Counted from the first letter of the stretch, positions 34,519 through 44,956 are shown. The stretch: 64,000 nucleotides of DNA from Companilactobacillus nantensis DSM 16982 (GCF_001435815.1 NZ_AZFV01000002.1:1-64000), one strand, 5' to 3'. Numbers and translations are program-made. The notes: generated by a model from the sequence alone, not told the origin.

Positions 34519-36453
34519 TTAGTTATTTTTCTTAGCGGGTTTCCAAACACCATAGATAACACCTGAGATTACCGCACCGATAACAACGGCTAATAAGTAA
34601 AGTAATGGTTTGTTAGCAAGTGGTGTAACGAAGATACCACCGTGAGGAGCAGGTACGTTAACGCCCCATAATTGTGTTAGGCCACCACCGATAGCAGAGC
34701 CGATTACACTTGAAACAATAACGTGCAATGGATCTCCGGCAGCAAATGGAATAGCACCTTCAGTGATAAATGAGAGACCTAAGATATAGTTAGATAGACC
34801 AGCTTGTCTTTCTTGTTCTGTAAACTTATCTTTCCAGAATGTTGTTGCAATAGCGATTGCTAGTGGTGGAATCATACCACCGACCATAACGGCAGCCATC
34901 AAAGCACCGTCATGTGTAGCTGTAAATGTACCAATAGCGAATGTGTAAGCAGCCTTGTTGAAAGGACCACCCATATCGATTGACATCATACCACCGAGCA
35001 ATGTACCTAAGATAACGGCATTACCAGTACCCATTGATTCTAGGAAGTGAGTAATTGCAGCATTAACAACGGCGAATACTGGATCAACGATGAAGTACAT
35101 GATTGCACCGGTTAAGAGCAAACCTAGTACTGGGTAAATCAAGATAGTTTTTAGACCATCTAAGGTGTGAGGCAAGTTCTTGAGCCATTTCTTAAGGAAG
35201 ATGATAACCCATCCAGCGATGAAACCGGCAAGTAGACCACCGATAAATCCGGCAGGACTCTTAGAACTAACAACAGAAGCTGTTGCTTGTGATGCCATGT
35301 AACCACCAACAAAACCAGGTAGTAAGGCAGGACGATCACCAATTGAAACGGCGATGTATGCAGCTAAAACAGGAATCAAGAAACTAAAAGCATAGTTACC
35401 AACGTTATTGAAGAACAAGAACCATTGTGAATGTGCACCAACGGAGTTTTCCAATAGGAAGGAGATGGCCATCAAGATACCACCACCAACAACGAATGGA
35501 AGCATATTTGAAATACCGTTCATTAAATCAGCGTAAATTCTTGACCAAAGTGATTTCTTTTCTTCAGGTTCATCTGATGCGACAGCGCCACCTTCAGCAT
35601 GGAAGACAGGAGCTTTTTGTTCAACGGCAAGGTTGATCAATTCTTCGGCTTTGTTAATACCGTCACTAACAGGACGGTTAACTAGATGTTTGCCATCGAA
35701 TCTTGGCATATCAACTTTTTTGTCAGCTGCAATAATAACACCAGTAGCACGTTTGATTTCGTTGGCTGTTAACTTGTGCTTAACACCTTCAGAACCATTT
35801 GTTTCAACTTTAATGTCGATACCCATCTTTTCAGCTTGTTCTTTTAGAGCAGCTTCAGCCATGTATGTGTGGGCAATACCTGTAGGACAAGCAGTAACGG
35901 CAACAACGTAAGGCTTTTGATCAGCAGAATCGGCTTGTTCAGCAGCAGCTTCTTTAGCTTTTTGCTTTTCTTCATCAGCTTTATCTTTGGCTTCTTTTTC
36001 TTGCATAGCTTTGTCGAATAATGCTTGAACTTCATCAGCTGTTGTAGCAGCTTTCAAGTTTTTAACAAGTTCGGGATTAATTAAAAGTGATGATAATGCG
36101 GCTAAAGCTTGCAAGTGAAGATTGTCGGCCCCGTCTGGAGCAGCAATCATGAAGAATAGGTAAGCAGGTTGTCCGTCAAGTGATTGATAGTCGATACCTT
36201 TAGCACTCTTAGCAAAAAGCACTGTGGCACGTTTAACGGCTTTGTCACGAGCATGTGGCATGGCAATTCCATCGCCAATACCAGTACTTGTTTGGGCTTC
36301 ACGTTTAAGGATATCTGCTTTGTATAATTTCTTATCGTCAATAACACCAACTTGATAGTACTTATCAACCATTTCTTCAATGGCATCCTCTTTAGTAGTA
36401 GCTTTCAAGTCCATGATCATGGCGTCTTTTAATAGTAATTGTTTCAAGTCCAT
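34519..36453 (-). CDS. fruA: PTS fructose transporter EIIABC
   Basis: A 644-residue permease in the usual A-B-C order. EIIA is at about 1-150 (His67 in GIAMPHARDK), then a Lys/Glu/Ala-rich linker (about 150-180), EIIB (Cys189 in VTACPTGIAHTYMA) and EIIC (about 300-640, with SIDMGGPFNKAAY). It imports fructose as fructose-1-phosphate, used by the upstream FruK. The frame starts at 36471, but ATG 36453 follows GAGGGGGA and is preferred. It is the last gene of fruR-fruK-fruA. Confidence 0.93.
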   Translation of the reverse strand: MDLKQLLLKDAMIMDLKATTKEDAIEEMVDKYYQVGVIDDKKLYKADILKREAQTSTGIGDGIAMPHARDKAVKRATVLFAKSAKGIDYQSLDGQPAYLFFMIAAPDGADNLHLQALAALSSLLINPELVKNLKAATTADEVQALFDKAMQEKEAKDKADEEKQKAKEAAAEQADSADQKPYVVAVTACPTGIAHTYMAEAALKEQAEKMGIDIKVETNGSEGVKHKLTANEIKRATGVIIAADKKVDMPRFDGKHLVNRPVSDGINKAEELINLAVEQKAPVFHAEGGAVASDEPEEKKSLWSRIYADLMNGISNMLPFVVGGGILMAISFLLENSVGAHSQWFLFFNNVGNYAFSFLIPVLAAYIAVSIGDRPALLPGFVGGYMASQATASVVSSKSPAGFIGGLLAGFIAGWVIIFLKKWLKNLPHTLDGLKTILIYPVLGLLLTGAIMYFIVDPVFAVVNAAITHFLESMGTGNAVILGTLLGGMMSIDMGGPFNKAAYTFAIGTFTATHDGALMAAVMVGGMIPPLAIAIATTFWKDKFTEQERQAGLSNYILGLSFITEGAIPFAAGDPLHVIVSSVIGSAIGGGLTQLWGVNVPAPHGGIFVTPLANKPLLYLLAVVIGAVISGVIYGVWKPAKKNN

Positions 36454-36471
36454 TTTAAAAGTCCCCCTCAA

Positions 36472-37392
36472 TTAGAGCTCTGTAATAGATATTTCTTGAT
36501 AAACTTCGTCAATCTTTGTCTTAACGGCAATATCTTGGCTGAAGGCTGTAGCTGATCCACAAGCAGCACCCATATGGAAGCTTTCGATTGGATCTTTTGT
36601 TTCCATAAATGTTCCGGCAAAACCAGCAATCATTGAATCACCAGCCCCAACAGAATTAATCACTGTACCCTTAGGAGCGTTAGCTTTGTAAGCTTTGTCC
36701 TTTGTAACAAGTAGGGCACCATCACCAGCCATAGAAACAAGTGCATGTTTAGCACCCTGATCTAATAACTTACGTGCGTAAGTAACGATTTCTTGTTCAT
36801 TGTTAAAAGTTACATTGAACAAGTCGGCTAGTTCATGATGGTTAGGTTTAACAACTAGTGGGTGCAATGGCAATGTATCAAGTAATGCTTGGCCAGTTGT
36901 ATCAATAACAAATTCGGCGCCTTGTTGTTGAATTGTTTGAGCAATATCTAAATAAAATTTAGCATCAAGGTTTTTGCAAAGGCTTCCAGCCATGATGACA
37001 ATATCTCCATCACCAATACCTGAAAGGTGATTCATGAACGTTTGACGTTCGTCAGCGCTAATCGAAGGTCCAGCACCGTTGATCTCGGTTTCCTCATTTT
37101 GGACTGTGGCATTAATCTTAACGTTGATACGAGTATCTTCTTGAACTTTAGTGAAAGCAGTTTTTAGTTCATGTTGAGCAAGCAATTCTTCAAACATTGA
37201 ACCAGTAGCACCACCGACAAATCCTAAAGCTGTTGAATCGATGTCCAAAGCCTTTAAAATTCGTGAAACGTTGATACCTTTTCCACCAGGAAGTTTGACA
37301 TCACTTGATGTACGGTTAACTTCGCCAGTATTTAAATTCTCCAATTGTAAAACGTAATCGATTGAAGGATTGACTGTAATTGTATAAATCAA
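36472..37392 (-). CDS. fruK: 1-phosphofructokinase
   Basis: A 306-residue PfkB-family kinase making fructose-1,6-bisphosphate from fructose-1-phosphate. It has MIYTITVNPSIDYVLQLENL at the start, the GGKGINVSRILKALD motif, and NSVGAGDSMIAGFAGTF with the catalytic Asp. The start is TTG (37392), directly abutting the TAG stop of fruR, with GGAGG inside the fruR end; translation is probably coupled. About 18 bases separate its stop from the fruA start. Confidence 0.93.
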   Translation of the reverse strand: MIYTITVNPSIDYVLQLENLNTGEVNRTSSDVKLPGGKGINVSRILKALDIDSTALGFVGGATGSMFEELLAQHELKTAFTKVQEDTRINVKINATVQNEETEINGAGPSISADERQTFMNHLSGIGDGDIVIMAGSLCKNLDAKFYLDIAQTIQQQGAEFVIDTTGQALLDTLPLHPLVVKPNHHELADLFNVTFNNEQEIVTYARKLLDQGAKHALVSMAGDGALLVTKDKAYKANAPKGTVINSVGAGDSMIAGFAGTFMETKDPIESFHMGAACGSATAFSQDIAVKTKIDEVYQEISITEL

Positions 37393-38145
37393 CTAAATAG
37401 CCTCCGTTATCTTAGTATATTTACTTAAAATGCTTATTTCTTTGTCTGATAATTTGTCCGTGATTAGTGGGACATCCTCTAAAGTCGCGAAACGACTAAA
37501 ACTCACTTGCGAAAACTTGGAACTATCGGAAAGAACATAAGCTTGATTTGATTGAGCGATTGCCAAGCTCTTAATAGCAGCTTCCTCAGGATCTGGTGTT
37601 GTATAACCAGCTTCCACTGAGAAACCGTTAGTACCTAGAAAGGCTCGATCAAAATGATAGTTTTCCAAAGTTTGAATGATATTAGCTCCAACCAAAGCTT
37701 TGGTAGATGACTTTAACTTCCCCCCAGGAAGAAAAGTATTGACGTTATAATCGGCCAGCATCGAAGCGTTGTCGACACTATTGGTAATGACTAACAGATC
37801 GTTATGTTCTATTAAATAGGGAATCATGAATTGAATCGTGGTCCCTGAATCAAGAAAGATTACTTCGTGATTCTGAACGAGATTTGCGGCTGTCTGACCA
37901 ATCATTTTCTTTTCATTAATATGAACAGCAGCTTTTTGAGAAAGTGCCGGTTCTTCATGTAAAGAAATAACGTTTTGAGCTCCACCGTGAATCCTCAACA
38001 ACTTGCGACAGTTTTCTAAATCTTGGAGATCACGGCGCAAGGTGGATTCGGAAGCACCAGTTAATGGAATTAAATCATGGAGTTTGACAATATTATGTAA
38101 TTTTAATTGTTCTAAAATAATTTGTTGTCTTTCTTCAGTAAGCAC
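37393..38145 (-). CDS. fruR: DeoR-family regulator of the fructose operon
   Basis: A 250-residue DeoR-type repressor. The N-terminal helix-turn-helix is in LTGASESTLRRDLQDLENCR (about 27-47), and the C-terminal sensor domain has the family's FLDSGTT and FLGTNGFSVEAGYTTPDPEEA segments. Position at the head of fruK-fruA makes FruR the clear assignment; fructose-1-phosphate is the known effector in relatives. It starts with GTG (38145) after GAGGTGATG. Direct repeats upstream are probable operators. Confidence 0.9.
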   Translation of the reverse strand: MLTEERQQIILEQLKLHNIVKLHDLIPLTGASESTLRRDLQDLENCRKLLRIHGGAQNVISLHEEPALSQKAAVHINEKKMIGQTAANLVQNHEVIFLDSGTTIQFMIPYLIEHNDLLVITNSVDNASMLADYNVNTFLPGGKLKSSTKALVGANIIQTLENYHFDRAFLGTNGFSVEAGYTTPDPEEAAIKSLAIAQSNQAYVLSDSSKFSQVSFSRFATLEDVPLITDKLSDKEISILSKYTKITEAI

Positions 38146-38166
38146 TTACATCACCTCACAAGAGAT

Positions 38167-38233
38167 ATAATACAACCATATTCGGTCAAAATCAATCATA
38201 AAATATCAAAAACAGTCAAAAACATTCAAGAAA
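38167..38233 (-). promoter_or_regulatory. fruR promoter with likely FruR operator repeats
   Basis: On the minus strand, TTGATT (38095+; at 38190-38195) and TATTAT (38167-38172) are 17 bases apart. Overlapping and upstream are direct repeats: TGTTTTTGA at 38216-38224 and 38206-38214, and TGATTTTGA at 38185-38193. Repeated TGTTTTTGA-like boxes over a -35 region fit a DeoR-type autoregulator. Confidence 0.55.
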
Positions 38234-38346
38234 TATCGAAACTTTTATAAAAGACTGGACAACGAATGTGAGTTCAAAGTATTATGAAGTCTGTTTTTGT
38301 GCTAAAATTTAGAAATGATAATTATAGTTTAGAAAGGGGGATTTTA

Positions 38347-39621
38347 ATGTTTGTAGATAACGTTAAAATCACCGTTAGATCCGGAAAGGGTGGCGACGGG
38401 GCTGTTGCCTTCCGTCACGAAAAATATGTTCCACTCGGTGGACCTTCCGGCGGTGATGGTGGTCGCGGTGGCGATATCATCTTAAAGGCTAATGAAGGTA
38501 TGAATACTTTAATGGACTTTAGATACAAGAGAATTTTCAAGGCTGAAGCAGGTCAAAATGGTCAAATCAAGGGGATGTATGGGCATAAAGCCGATCCCGT
38601 TTATATTAAGGTTCCAACAGGAACTTCAGTATATGATGAAGCAACTGGTCGTTTAATCGGTGATTTAGTTGAAAATAACCAAGAATTAGTAGTAGCCAAA
38701 GGTGGCGACGGTGGACGTGGAAATATTCACTTTGCTAATTCAAAGAACCAAGCTCCAGAAGTTGCCGAAAATGGTGAGCCTGGACAAGAAAAAATGATCA
38801 AACTTGAGTTGAAGCTAATTGCTGATGTTGGTTTGGTTGGTTTCCCATCTGTGGGTAAATCTACCTTATTATCAGTTGCTACTTCAGCTAAGCCAAAAAT
38901 TGCAGCCTATCACTTTACAACTTTGTCACCTAATTTAGGTATGGTTCGTTTAGATGACGGTCGTGATTTTGTTATAGCCGATTTACCAGGTTTGATTGAA
39001 GGTGCATCCAACGGTGTTGGTTTGGGAATCCAATTCTTACGCCACGTTGAACGTACGAGAGTTATTTTGCACTTAGTCGACATGGATCCTAACAATGGTC
39101 GTGATCCATATGAAGATTATTTAGCAATTAGAAATGAATTAGGAAATTATGACGAGAACGTCTTAAAACGTCCAGAAGTCATCGTACCAACTAAGTTGGA
39201 TATTCCTGGTTCTGAAGAACGCATGGCTGAATTCAAAGAGAAATTACCAGACGATGCTGATATTTTCCCAATTTCAAGTATTCAACACACTGGTGTGAAA
39301 GCTTTAATGAATCACACAAGTGAAGTCTTATCAAAGGCTGAACCAATTCACTTTGATGTTCAAACTGATGAGACGAAAGAATACAATTACGAACCTGAAG
39401 CTAAAGCATTTACCATTGAAAAAGAAGCCGATCATGACTTTGTTGTTAAAGGTGCTAAAGTCGAATTACTTCTTCAAAGAACTAATTTGGATCACCAAGA
39501 TGGAATTATGCGTTTTGCTAGACAACTTAAGTCTATGGGTATTGAAGATGCATTAATCGACGCAGGTGCTGAATCAGGCGATTCAGTAACAATTCTCGAT
39601 TTCACTTTTGAATTTATTTAG
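38347..39621 (+). CDS. obg: Obg-family GTPase (CgtA)
   Basis: A 424-residue essential ribosome-assembly GTPase. It has an N-terminal glycine-rich Obg fold (about 1-160, [33 protein letters not shown]), a G domain (P-loop [21 protein letters not shown]), and a C-terminal OCT domain (about 355-424). The frame opens at 38284, but ATG 38347 follows AAAGGGGG and gives the universal start [10 protein letters not shown]. It heads a long plus-strand run. Confidence 0.95.
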   Translation: MFVDNVKITVRSGKGGDGAVAFRHEKYVPLGGPSGGDGGRGGDIILKANEGMNTLMDFRYKRIFKAEAGQNGQIKGMYGHKADPVYIKVPTGTSVYDEATGRLIGDLVENNQELVVAKGGDGGRGNIHFANSKNQAPEVAENGEPGQEKMIKLELKLIADVGLVGFPSVGKSTLLSVATSAKPKIAAYHFTTLSPNLGMVRLDDGRDFVIADLPGLIEGASNGVGLGIQFLRHVERTRVILHLVDMDPNNGRDPYEDYLAIRNELGNYDENVLKRPEVIVPTKLDIPGSEERMAEFKEKLPDDADIFPISSIQHTGVKALMNHTSEVLSKAEPIHFDVQTDETKEYNYEPEAKAFTIEKEADHDFVVKGAKVELLLQRTNLDHQDGIMRFARQLKSMGIEDALIDAGAESGDSVTILDFTFEFI

Positions 39622-39635
39622 GGGCAATTAAGATA

Positions 39636-41564
39636 ATGAATAAATCACCAAAAAGAAGATTTATTACTGGATTTGATGGACTACGTACTTTAGGGGTTAT
39701 TGGTGTCATTATGTATCACTTAAATCCCAATGTTTTTTCTGGCGGATATTTAGGAGTACCAATTTTCTTCCTTATATCAGGTTACTTAATCACAGATCAT
39801 TTTTTTAATACTGTTGATTATGGTGGTTCATTCTCGTTGAGTAATTTTTATGTTAAAAGAATTAAAAGATTATACCCAGGGATGTTGTTTGTTTTACTAG
39901 CATCTGGGGCATATATTGTAATGTTCTTGAAGGGGTTGCTATACCATTTAGATCAGATTTTTGTAACGAATGTCTTGAATGTTTATAACTGGTGGCAAAT
40001 TTTTAATGGTCAATCTTATTTTGAAAGATTTGCTAATAATGAATCACCATTTACACATTTGTGGACATTGTCAATTGAAGGTCAGTTCTATATTGTTTGG
40101 CCAATTCTACTAATTTTGTTTGCTAAATATGGCGTTAAAAAGAGCCGTATTTTTGGTTTTGCCATGATTCTTTCGATTGCTTCAGCTATTTGGATGGCAA
40201 TTTTGTTCAAGCCAGGTGTTGACCCTAGCCGAATTTATTATGGTACAGATACAAGATTGTTCTCAATCTTACTTGGCTGTGGTCTAGCATTGATTTGGCC
40301 AGCTGAGAAACTGAAGAGTGGTCTGAAGAAAAACGACAAGCTGAAGTTAAACTTAGTTGGCTTGTTGTCATTTGCTTTGATGATTTTGATGATCTTTACA
40401 ATTAAAGATTCTGATCCATTCTTGTATCGTGGTGGGATGTTTATTTTCTCTATCACAACTTGTATTTTTATCGGGGTGGTTGCCCATCCTGATTCATTCT
40501 GGAATGGTGTTTTATCAAATAAAGTTTTCCATTATATTGGAACAAGAAGTTATGGACTTTACTTGTATCAATTCCCAGTAATGATTTTCTTCGAATCAAA
40601 ATTCAGAAATATTGCTGATCATCCAATACTTTATCCTGTAATTGAAGTTATTTTGATCGTCTTAGTAACTGAATTTTCATTCAGATTTGTTGAACAACCA
40701 TTAGCCCACGCTAAATGGAGTGACGTGAAGAAGTTCTTCCGTACTTCAACAGCTGTTCAACGTGTCTTAGCTTTAGTAATTGCAGTTATTTGTTTAACTG
40801 GTTCATACGGTGTGGTTAAAGCTGTCAGTGCTCCTAAACCTAATGTTAACCACAGTGCTTTAGCTAATAAGATCACTAAGAATGAGAAGGCTACTAAAGC
40901 TAAGAAACAAAAAGCAATTGAGAACTTGAAGAAAGCCAAATCCGAGCAAAAGAATGCTACTGGTAAGATGTCTAGTGCTGATTATGCTCGTTATAAGAAG
41001 GCAGCTAAGAGTCATCCAGTTAACACTGAGTTTGAAAAGTATGGCTTGAGTCAAATCGACTTGCAACGCTTAAAGGATGTTCCTTTGACAGCAGTCGGTG
41101 ATTCAGTTATGGCTGATGGTTCAGACAACTTCTTGAAGTTATTCGATGACAAGAAAGTTATTATTGATGCAGCTGTCAGTCGTCAGATGGGTGCCAGTGT
41201 TGATCTTTTGCAAAATTATAAAGATCAAGGTGTTCTTGCACCAAATGTCATGATTGGATTAGGAACTAACGGACCATTTAATATGGATCAAGTTGGTCAA
41301 ATTATGCAACTGGTTGGTCCACAACGTCATGTTTACTGGATCAATGTTCACGTACCAACAAGACCATGGGAAAAGACAGTTAATGGTGTCTTGTCCGAAG
41401 CAACAAAGAAGTATAAGAACTTGACGATAATCGACTGGAATACTTATTCACAAGGTCATACCGATTGGTTCTATGATGATGATGTACATCCAAATCCTGA
41501 TGGATCAATGTACTATACTTCATTTGTCGCAAAAGAAATTTTGAAATCATTAGACAAAAAGTAG
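39636..41564 (+). CDS. Membrane acyltransferase with SGNH domain (OatA-like)
   Basis: A 642-residue protein. The N-terminal acyltransferase-3 domain (about 1-380) has some 10-11 membrane segments and the motif GVIMYHLNPNVFSGGYLGVP with RIKRLYPGML. A Lys/Ala-rich linker (about 405-450) follows, then an extracellular SGNH hydrolase-type domain with the serine in VGDSVMADG, a GLGTNGP block and the Asp-His pair in DDDVHPNPDG. This is the layout of peptidoglycan O-acetyltransferase OatA, which gives lysozyme resistance; other wall polymers are possible acceptors. Confidence 0.85.
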   Translation: MNKSPKRRFITGFDGLRTLGVIGVIMYHLNPNVFSGGYLGVPIFFLISGYLITDHFFNTVDYGGSFSLSNFYVKRIKRLYPGMLFVLLASGAYIVMFLKGLLYHLDQIFVTNVLNVYNWWQIFNGQSYFERFANNESPFTHLWTLSIEGQFYIVWPILLILFAKYGVKKSRIFGFAMILSIASAIWMAILFKPGVDPSRIYYGTDTRLFSILLGCGLALIWPAEKLKSGLKKNDKLKLNLVGLLSFALMILMIFTIKDSDPFLYRGGMFIFSITTCIFIGVVAHPDSFWNGVLSNKVFHYIGTRSYGLYLYQFPVMIFFESKFRNIADHPILYPVIEVILIVLVTEFSFRFVEQPLAHAKWSDVKKFFRTSTAVQRVLALVIAVICLTGSYGVVKAVSAPKPNVNHSALANKITKNEKATKAKKQKAIENLKKAKSEQKNATGKMSSADYARYKKAAKSHPVNTEFEKYGLSQIDLQRLKDVPLTAVGDSVMADGSDNFLKLFDDKKVIIDAAVSRQMGASVDLLQNYKDQGVLAPNVMIGLGTNGPFNMDQVGQIMQLVGPQRHVYWINVHVPTRPWEKTVNGVLSEATKKYKNLTIIDWNTYSQGHTDWFYDDDVHPNPDGSMYYTSFVAKEILKSLDKK

Positions 41565-41580
41565 ATAGGTAAATTTTTTT

Positions 41581-42507
41581 ATGGAATTAGAATTTTTAGG
41601 AACTGGTGCCGGAGTTCCATCGAAAGGTCGCAACGTTTCGAGTACTGCATTGAAGATGCTGGATGAGCGAAACGAAGTTTGGCTTTTTGACGTTGGTGAG
41701 GCTACGCAGCATCAAATATTAAAAACAGCAATTAAACCAAGAAAGATAACCAAAATTTTTATCACTCATTTACATGGTGATCACATTTTTGGACTTCCAG
41801 GGTTATTAGCTAGCCGGGCCAACCAAGGCGGAAATACGCCACTGGAGATTTATGGTCCTGTTGGCATCAAAGAATATGTTGAAACATCGCTAAAAGTGAC
41901 AGGCAGCAGATTAGGCTACCAAATCAAATATATCGAACTAAAAAACGATGGTGAGGTTTTCAATGATAAGACATTTAGTGTTTATGCTGGGAAATTAAAG
42001 CATCGAATTACTTGTTTTGGCTATCGTGTTGTTGAAAAACCTCGTGTTGGTGAATTATTAGTCGATAAATTGCAGGAATATCATATTCCTAATGGTCCGA
42101 TTTTTGGCCAATTGAAGGCTGGTAAGGTTGTCACATTGGATGATGGAACAGTAATTGATGGTAAGGACTTTATTGGCCCAGATAAGCCTAGCAAAGTTGT
42201 TACAATCATTTCTGATACACGTTACACACCTGAGATAGACAAACTATCCCAAGATGCCGATGTAATCGTTCATGAGTCAACTTTCTCTAATGATGAAAAG
42301 AAATTAGCTTACAATTATTATCATTCAACTGCTACGCAAGCAGCAGAAGTTGCTAAGAGATGCCATGCTAAAGGTTTGATTTTGACACATATTTCTGCCA
42401 GATATACTGGTAGGGGTGCTTTGATCTTACAAAAGGAAGCTCAAAAGATTTTTAAGAATACGCGTGTAGCTAGTGATTTTGATTTGTACGAGGTTCCTTT
42501 CAACTAG
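41581..42507 (+). CDS. rnz: Ribonuclease Z
   Basis: A 308-residue zinc-dependent endonuclease that trims tRNA 3' ends. The metallo-beta-lactamase motif is [16 protein letters not shown], with further ligands in [15 protein letters not shown] and LTHISARY, and the exosite region [11 protein letters not shown]. Length and motifs match bacterial RNase Z. It lies 16 bases after the acyltransferase gene; the spacer lacks a strong ribosome site, so coupling is possible. Confidence 0.93.
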   Translation: MELEFLGTGAGVPSKGRNVSSTALKMLDERNEVWLFDVGEATQHQILKTAIKPRKITKIFITHLHGDHIFGLPGLLASRANQGGNTPLEIYGPVGIKEYVETSLKVTGSRLGYQIKYIELKNDGEVFNDKTFSVYAGKLKHRITCFGYRVVEKPRVGELLVDKLQEYHIPNGPIFGQLKAGKVVTLDDGTVIDGKDFIGPDKPSKVVTIISDTRYTPEIDKLSQDADVIVHESTFSNDEKKLAYNYYHSTATQAAEVAKRCHAKGLILTHISARYTGRGALILQKEAQKIFKNTRVASDFDLYEVPFN

Positions 42508-42522
42508 GAAAAGAGGATGAAT

Positions 42523-43320
42523 ATGACTAATTTATTGAATCAAACAGTTATTGTAACTGGTGCATCTTCCGGAATCGGTAAAGATGTTGCCATTAATTCA
42601 GCAAAATGTGGTGCAAATGTTATCTTAATTGCCCGTAGTGAAGATAAGCTACTGGAAGTTAAGAATGAATGTATTCGTGTGGGAGCCGAGAGTGCCCAGC
42701 ATGAATATTTGTCAGTTGATATGAGTGATCCAGCTCAAATCAATGCTGCCGTTGAAAAAATTGCGACAATTAGTGATGATATTGACGTTTTAGTTAATGC
42801 CGCCGGTTTTGGTGACTTTTCTAATTACATGGATACTGATTTTGATAAAATCGAAAAAATGTTCCGTGTCAATGTCTTGGGTCTAATGTTGATGACACGT
42901 TTAATTGCTTCTGGTATGATTGAAAACGGTCGTGGACACATTATTAATGTTGGTTCTATGGCTGGTAAAATCACAACGCCGAAGTCTGCAGCATATGCAG
43001 CTAGCAAGGCGGCTGTAATCGCCTTTTCAGACGGTCTCAGACTCGAATTGAAGCCAATGGGTGTTTATGTTACGACGGTTAATCCCGGCCCTGTAAACAC
43101 TAATTTCTTCAATGTAGCGGATCATTCAGGTAACTATCTTGATTCAGTAAAATATTTTGTGCTTGATCCTGATCGATTAGCTTGGGATATTGTTAATACG
43201 TTTGGTCGTAGAAAACGTGAAATCAATCGTCCACGTTATATGGAATTGGCAGCGGTGCTTTATAAAGTTGCTCCAGAACTTGGAGATTACTTTGCTGCAA
43301 CACTCGGCAATCGTAAATAG
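42523..43320 (+). CDS. Short-chain dehydrogenase/reductase
   Basis: A 265-residue SDR of the DltE/YqjQ type. It has the nucleotide motif TGASSGIGKDVA, NAAG at about 93, and the catalytic YAASKAA with Ser upstream (NVGSMAGK). The specific substrate is unknown. Two in-frame starts exist; ATG 42523 is better placed after AGAGGA than ATG 42517. It follows rnz by 15 bases and precedes the LapA-like gene by 12, so these form one operon. Confidence 0.87.
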   Translation: MTNLLNQTVIVTGASSGIGKDVAINSAKCGANVILIARSEDKLLEVKNECIRVGAESAQHEYLSVDMSDPAQINAAVEKIATISDDIDVLVNAAGFGDFSNYMDTDFDKIEKMFRVNVLGLMLMTRLIASGMIENGRGHIINVGSMAGKITTPKSAAYAASKAAVIAFSDGLRLELKPMGVYVTTVNPGPVNTNFFNVADHSGNYLDSVKYFVLDPDRLAWDIVNTFGRRKREINRPRYMELAAVLYKVAPELGDYFAATLGNRK

Positions 43321-43332
43321 GGGAGGATTCAT

Positions 43333-43647
43333 ATGAAGGGTAAACAATCAAGATTCGTAATTGGCTTAGTTATTACTTTGATCGTAGTAATTTTTGCTGT
43401 TTTGAATGTTAATCCTGTGACAGTTAGTTTTGGTTTTACTAAAATTAAATTGCCACTGATTATTTTAATTATTGTCACATTATTGCTAGGTGCTGTAATT
43501 ACATTGCTTTTGGCTACTACTGGCAAGAAAAACGATGATGATTTCAATCGTCACGCAAAGAAACAAATTTCCCGTGTTAAAGTTTCAAACGATAATCAAA
43601 TTGCTGATGCATTAAAAGAAAATAATGCAAAAAAACAAACTAAATAG
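43333..43647 (+). CDS. LapA-domain (DUF1049) membrane protein
   Basis: A 104-residue protein with two membrane segments (about 8-28 and 43-65) separated by the short loop NVNPVTVSFGFTKIKLP, the LapA/YciS signature, and a charged cytoplasmic tail. In Gram-negatives LapA affects lipopolysaccharide assembly; no such role applies here and the function in lactobacilli is unknown. GGGGAGG precedes the ATG. Confidence 0.8.
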   Translation: MKGKQSRFVIGLVITLIVVIFAVLNVNPVTVSFGFTKIKLPLIILIIVTLLLGAVITLLLATTGKKNDDDFNRHAKKQISRVKVSNDNQIADALKENNAKKQTK

Positions 43648-43656
43648 TAAATTTGC

Positions 43657-43685
43657 TTGCTCAAACGTTTTTATGATAGTATTAT
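43657..43685 (+). promoter_or_regulatory. Likely promoter of rpmF
   Basis: TTGCTC (43657-43662) and TATTAT (43680-43685) are 17 bases apart, about 50 bases before the L32 start codon. Confidence 0.5.
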
Positions 43686-43734
43686 ATTAAACGTTAGATT
43701 TGATTGAGTTAATAAATAAAAGGAGTTTTTAAAT

Positions 43735-43917
43735 ATGGCTGTTCCAAAGAGAAAAACATCAAAACAAAGAAAGCGCTCAAGACGCGCACATCTTAAATTA
43801 AGTACACCAAACATGCAATTCGACGTTGCTACAGGTGAATATCGCTTAAGTCACCACGTTTCACCATCAGGCATGTACAAGGGTGAAAAAGTTATCGACG
43901 ATAGCAAAGAAGCTTAA
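43735..43917 (+). CDS. rpmF: 50S ribosomal protein L32
   Basis: A 60-residue basic protein starting [20 protein letters not shown], the L32 signature. It has no CxxC zinc ligands, so it is the zinc-independent form. AAAGGAG precedes the ATG, and a terminator follows directly. A highly expressed single gene. Confidence 0.95.
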   Translation: MAVPKRKTSKQRKRSRRAHLKLSTPNMQFDVATGEYRLSHHVSPSGMYKGEKVIDDSKEA

Positions 43918-43920
43918 TGA

Positions 43921-43949
43921 AAAAGTCAAGTTTAACTTGGCTTTTTTTT
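43921..43949 (+). terminator. Terminator after rpmF
   Basis: AAAAGTCAAGT and ACTTGGCTTTT pair around TTA, with a T run following. Confidence 0.8.
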
Positions 43950-43977
43950 AATATTTTAAATATATGAGGTAACAACG

Positions 43978-44712
43978 ATGAAGAAACTGAAATACATGTT
44001 ATTGATGTTTATTCCGCTATTCTTTTTGTTACTAACTGGTTGTTCCAAAATGAGTTTATCGACAACTGCCAAAGAATACAGAGCTGATGGCTTAGTTGCT
44101 GTAGTCAAAGGTCAGGCCAAGGATTATGACAAGTTAACATACACTGTTGCAGGCAAGACTGAGAAGGTAGATGTAAACGATAATCATTTTGCCATTTCCG
44201 TACCAGTTTCAACTAAAGACCAAAATGTTCGTATTAAAGCAACGAACGGTGATAAAGTTGAAACCAAGTTAGTAAAAGTAAAAAAAGCCAAGGCGCTTCA
44301 AGACTACCTGACTTTTGCACAAACATATAACTATACGTTATTGTCACTAGGACAACCGACTGATCAATTACAATTGATTTCTAAAGATGGTATGTTCACG
44401 CACAAGAAGACTGACGGAACCAAATGGTATTACAACGTTCAAAACAATCAATTGATGGGTATTGCAACTAAGTTTTCATACAAGGATTTGAAATCAAAGA
44501 CAGGCCAAAAGAATTTTGCAACTGATTTAATGATCACTTCAAAATTACTTGGTGCTGATGGTAAAAAAGTTTTGAAGGATTTTGGTAAGCAAACTAAAAA
44601 TGCTAGCAAGAATTCTACCAAGACGTCAATGAGTCAAATTACTTCAAATGGTGTTAACTTTAACATCAATTTATCGACTAAAGAGTTTTATCTATACATA
44701 ACTAAATATTAA
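43978..44712 (+). CDS. Lipoprotein of unknown function
   Basis: A 244-residue lipoprotein: the signal MKKLKYMLLMFIPLFFLLL ends in the lipobox LLTGC with Cys22. The mature part starts with an Ig-like beta-rich region (about 30-105, VVKGQAKDYDKLTYTVAGKT) and ends in an alpha/beta region with LSLGQPTDQLQLISKDG. I do not recognise the family. It probably sits on the outer face of the membrane. It stands alone, ended by a terminator at 44712. Confidence 0.75.
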   Translation: MKKLKYMLLMFIPLFFLLLTGCSKMSLSTTAKEYRADGLVAVVKGQAKDYDKLTYTVAGKTEKVDVNDNHFAISVPVSTKDQNVRIKATNGDKVETKLVKVKKAKALQDYLTFAQTYNYTLLSLGQPTDQLQLISKDGMFTHKKTDGTKWYYNVQNNQLMGIATKFSYKDLKSKTGQKNFATDLMITSKLLGADGKKVLKDFGKQTKNASKNSTKTSMSQITSNGVNFNINLSTKEFYLYITKY

Positions 44713-44752
44713 ACAAAAAGAGCTTCAGCGTAATTGCTGAGGCTCTTTGTTT
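44712..44752 (+). terminator. Terminator after the lipoprotein gene
   Basis: AACAAAAAGAGCTTCAGC pairs with GCTGAGGCTCTTTGTT; the final T-rich run runs into repeat copy 8. Confidence 0.78.
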
Positions 44753-44753
44753 G

Positions 44754-44956
44754 TAGTTTATCGAAATATGCCGCCATCGGGGGTGTGGTAGACTGCCTGC
44801 TGTGGGACCGGATCTAGCCAAGGTCTCGCTCCTCGATTTTGAGCTTTGCAAAAAACGCAAATCTCAAAATACGTCCGTGGAGTAAGAACAGAAAATCACT
44901 GTTCTAACACCACTATCACTGCTGGCAGTCTACCACCCCCCCCGATGGCTAAGTTG
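44754..44956 (+). repeat. Structured dispersed repeat, copy 8 (fourth sequence type)
   Basis: It starts TCGAAATATGCCGCCATCGG. The outer stem (GGTGTGGTAGACTGCCTGCT pairing with 44920-44945) is different from all other copies but pairs almost completely. Arm 1 is weaker (loop CCAAGGT kept), arm 2 TTTTGAG with TTTGC/GCAAA, and arm 3 is extended: AGAACAG and CTGTTCT. It lies between convergent genes. Confidence 0.85.
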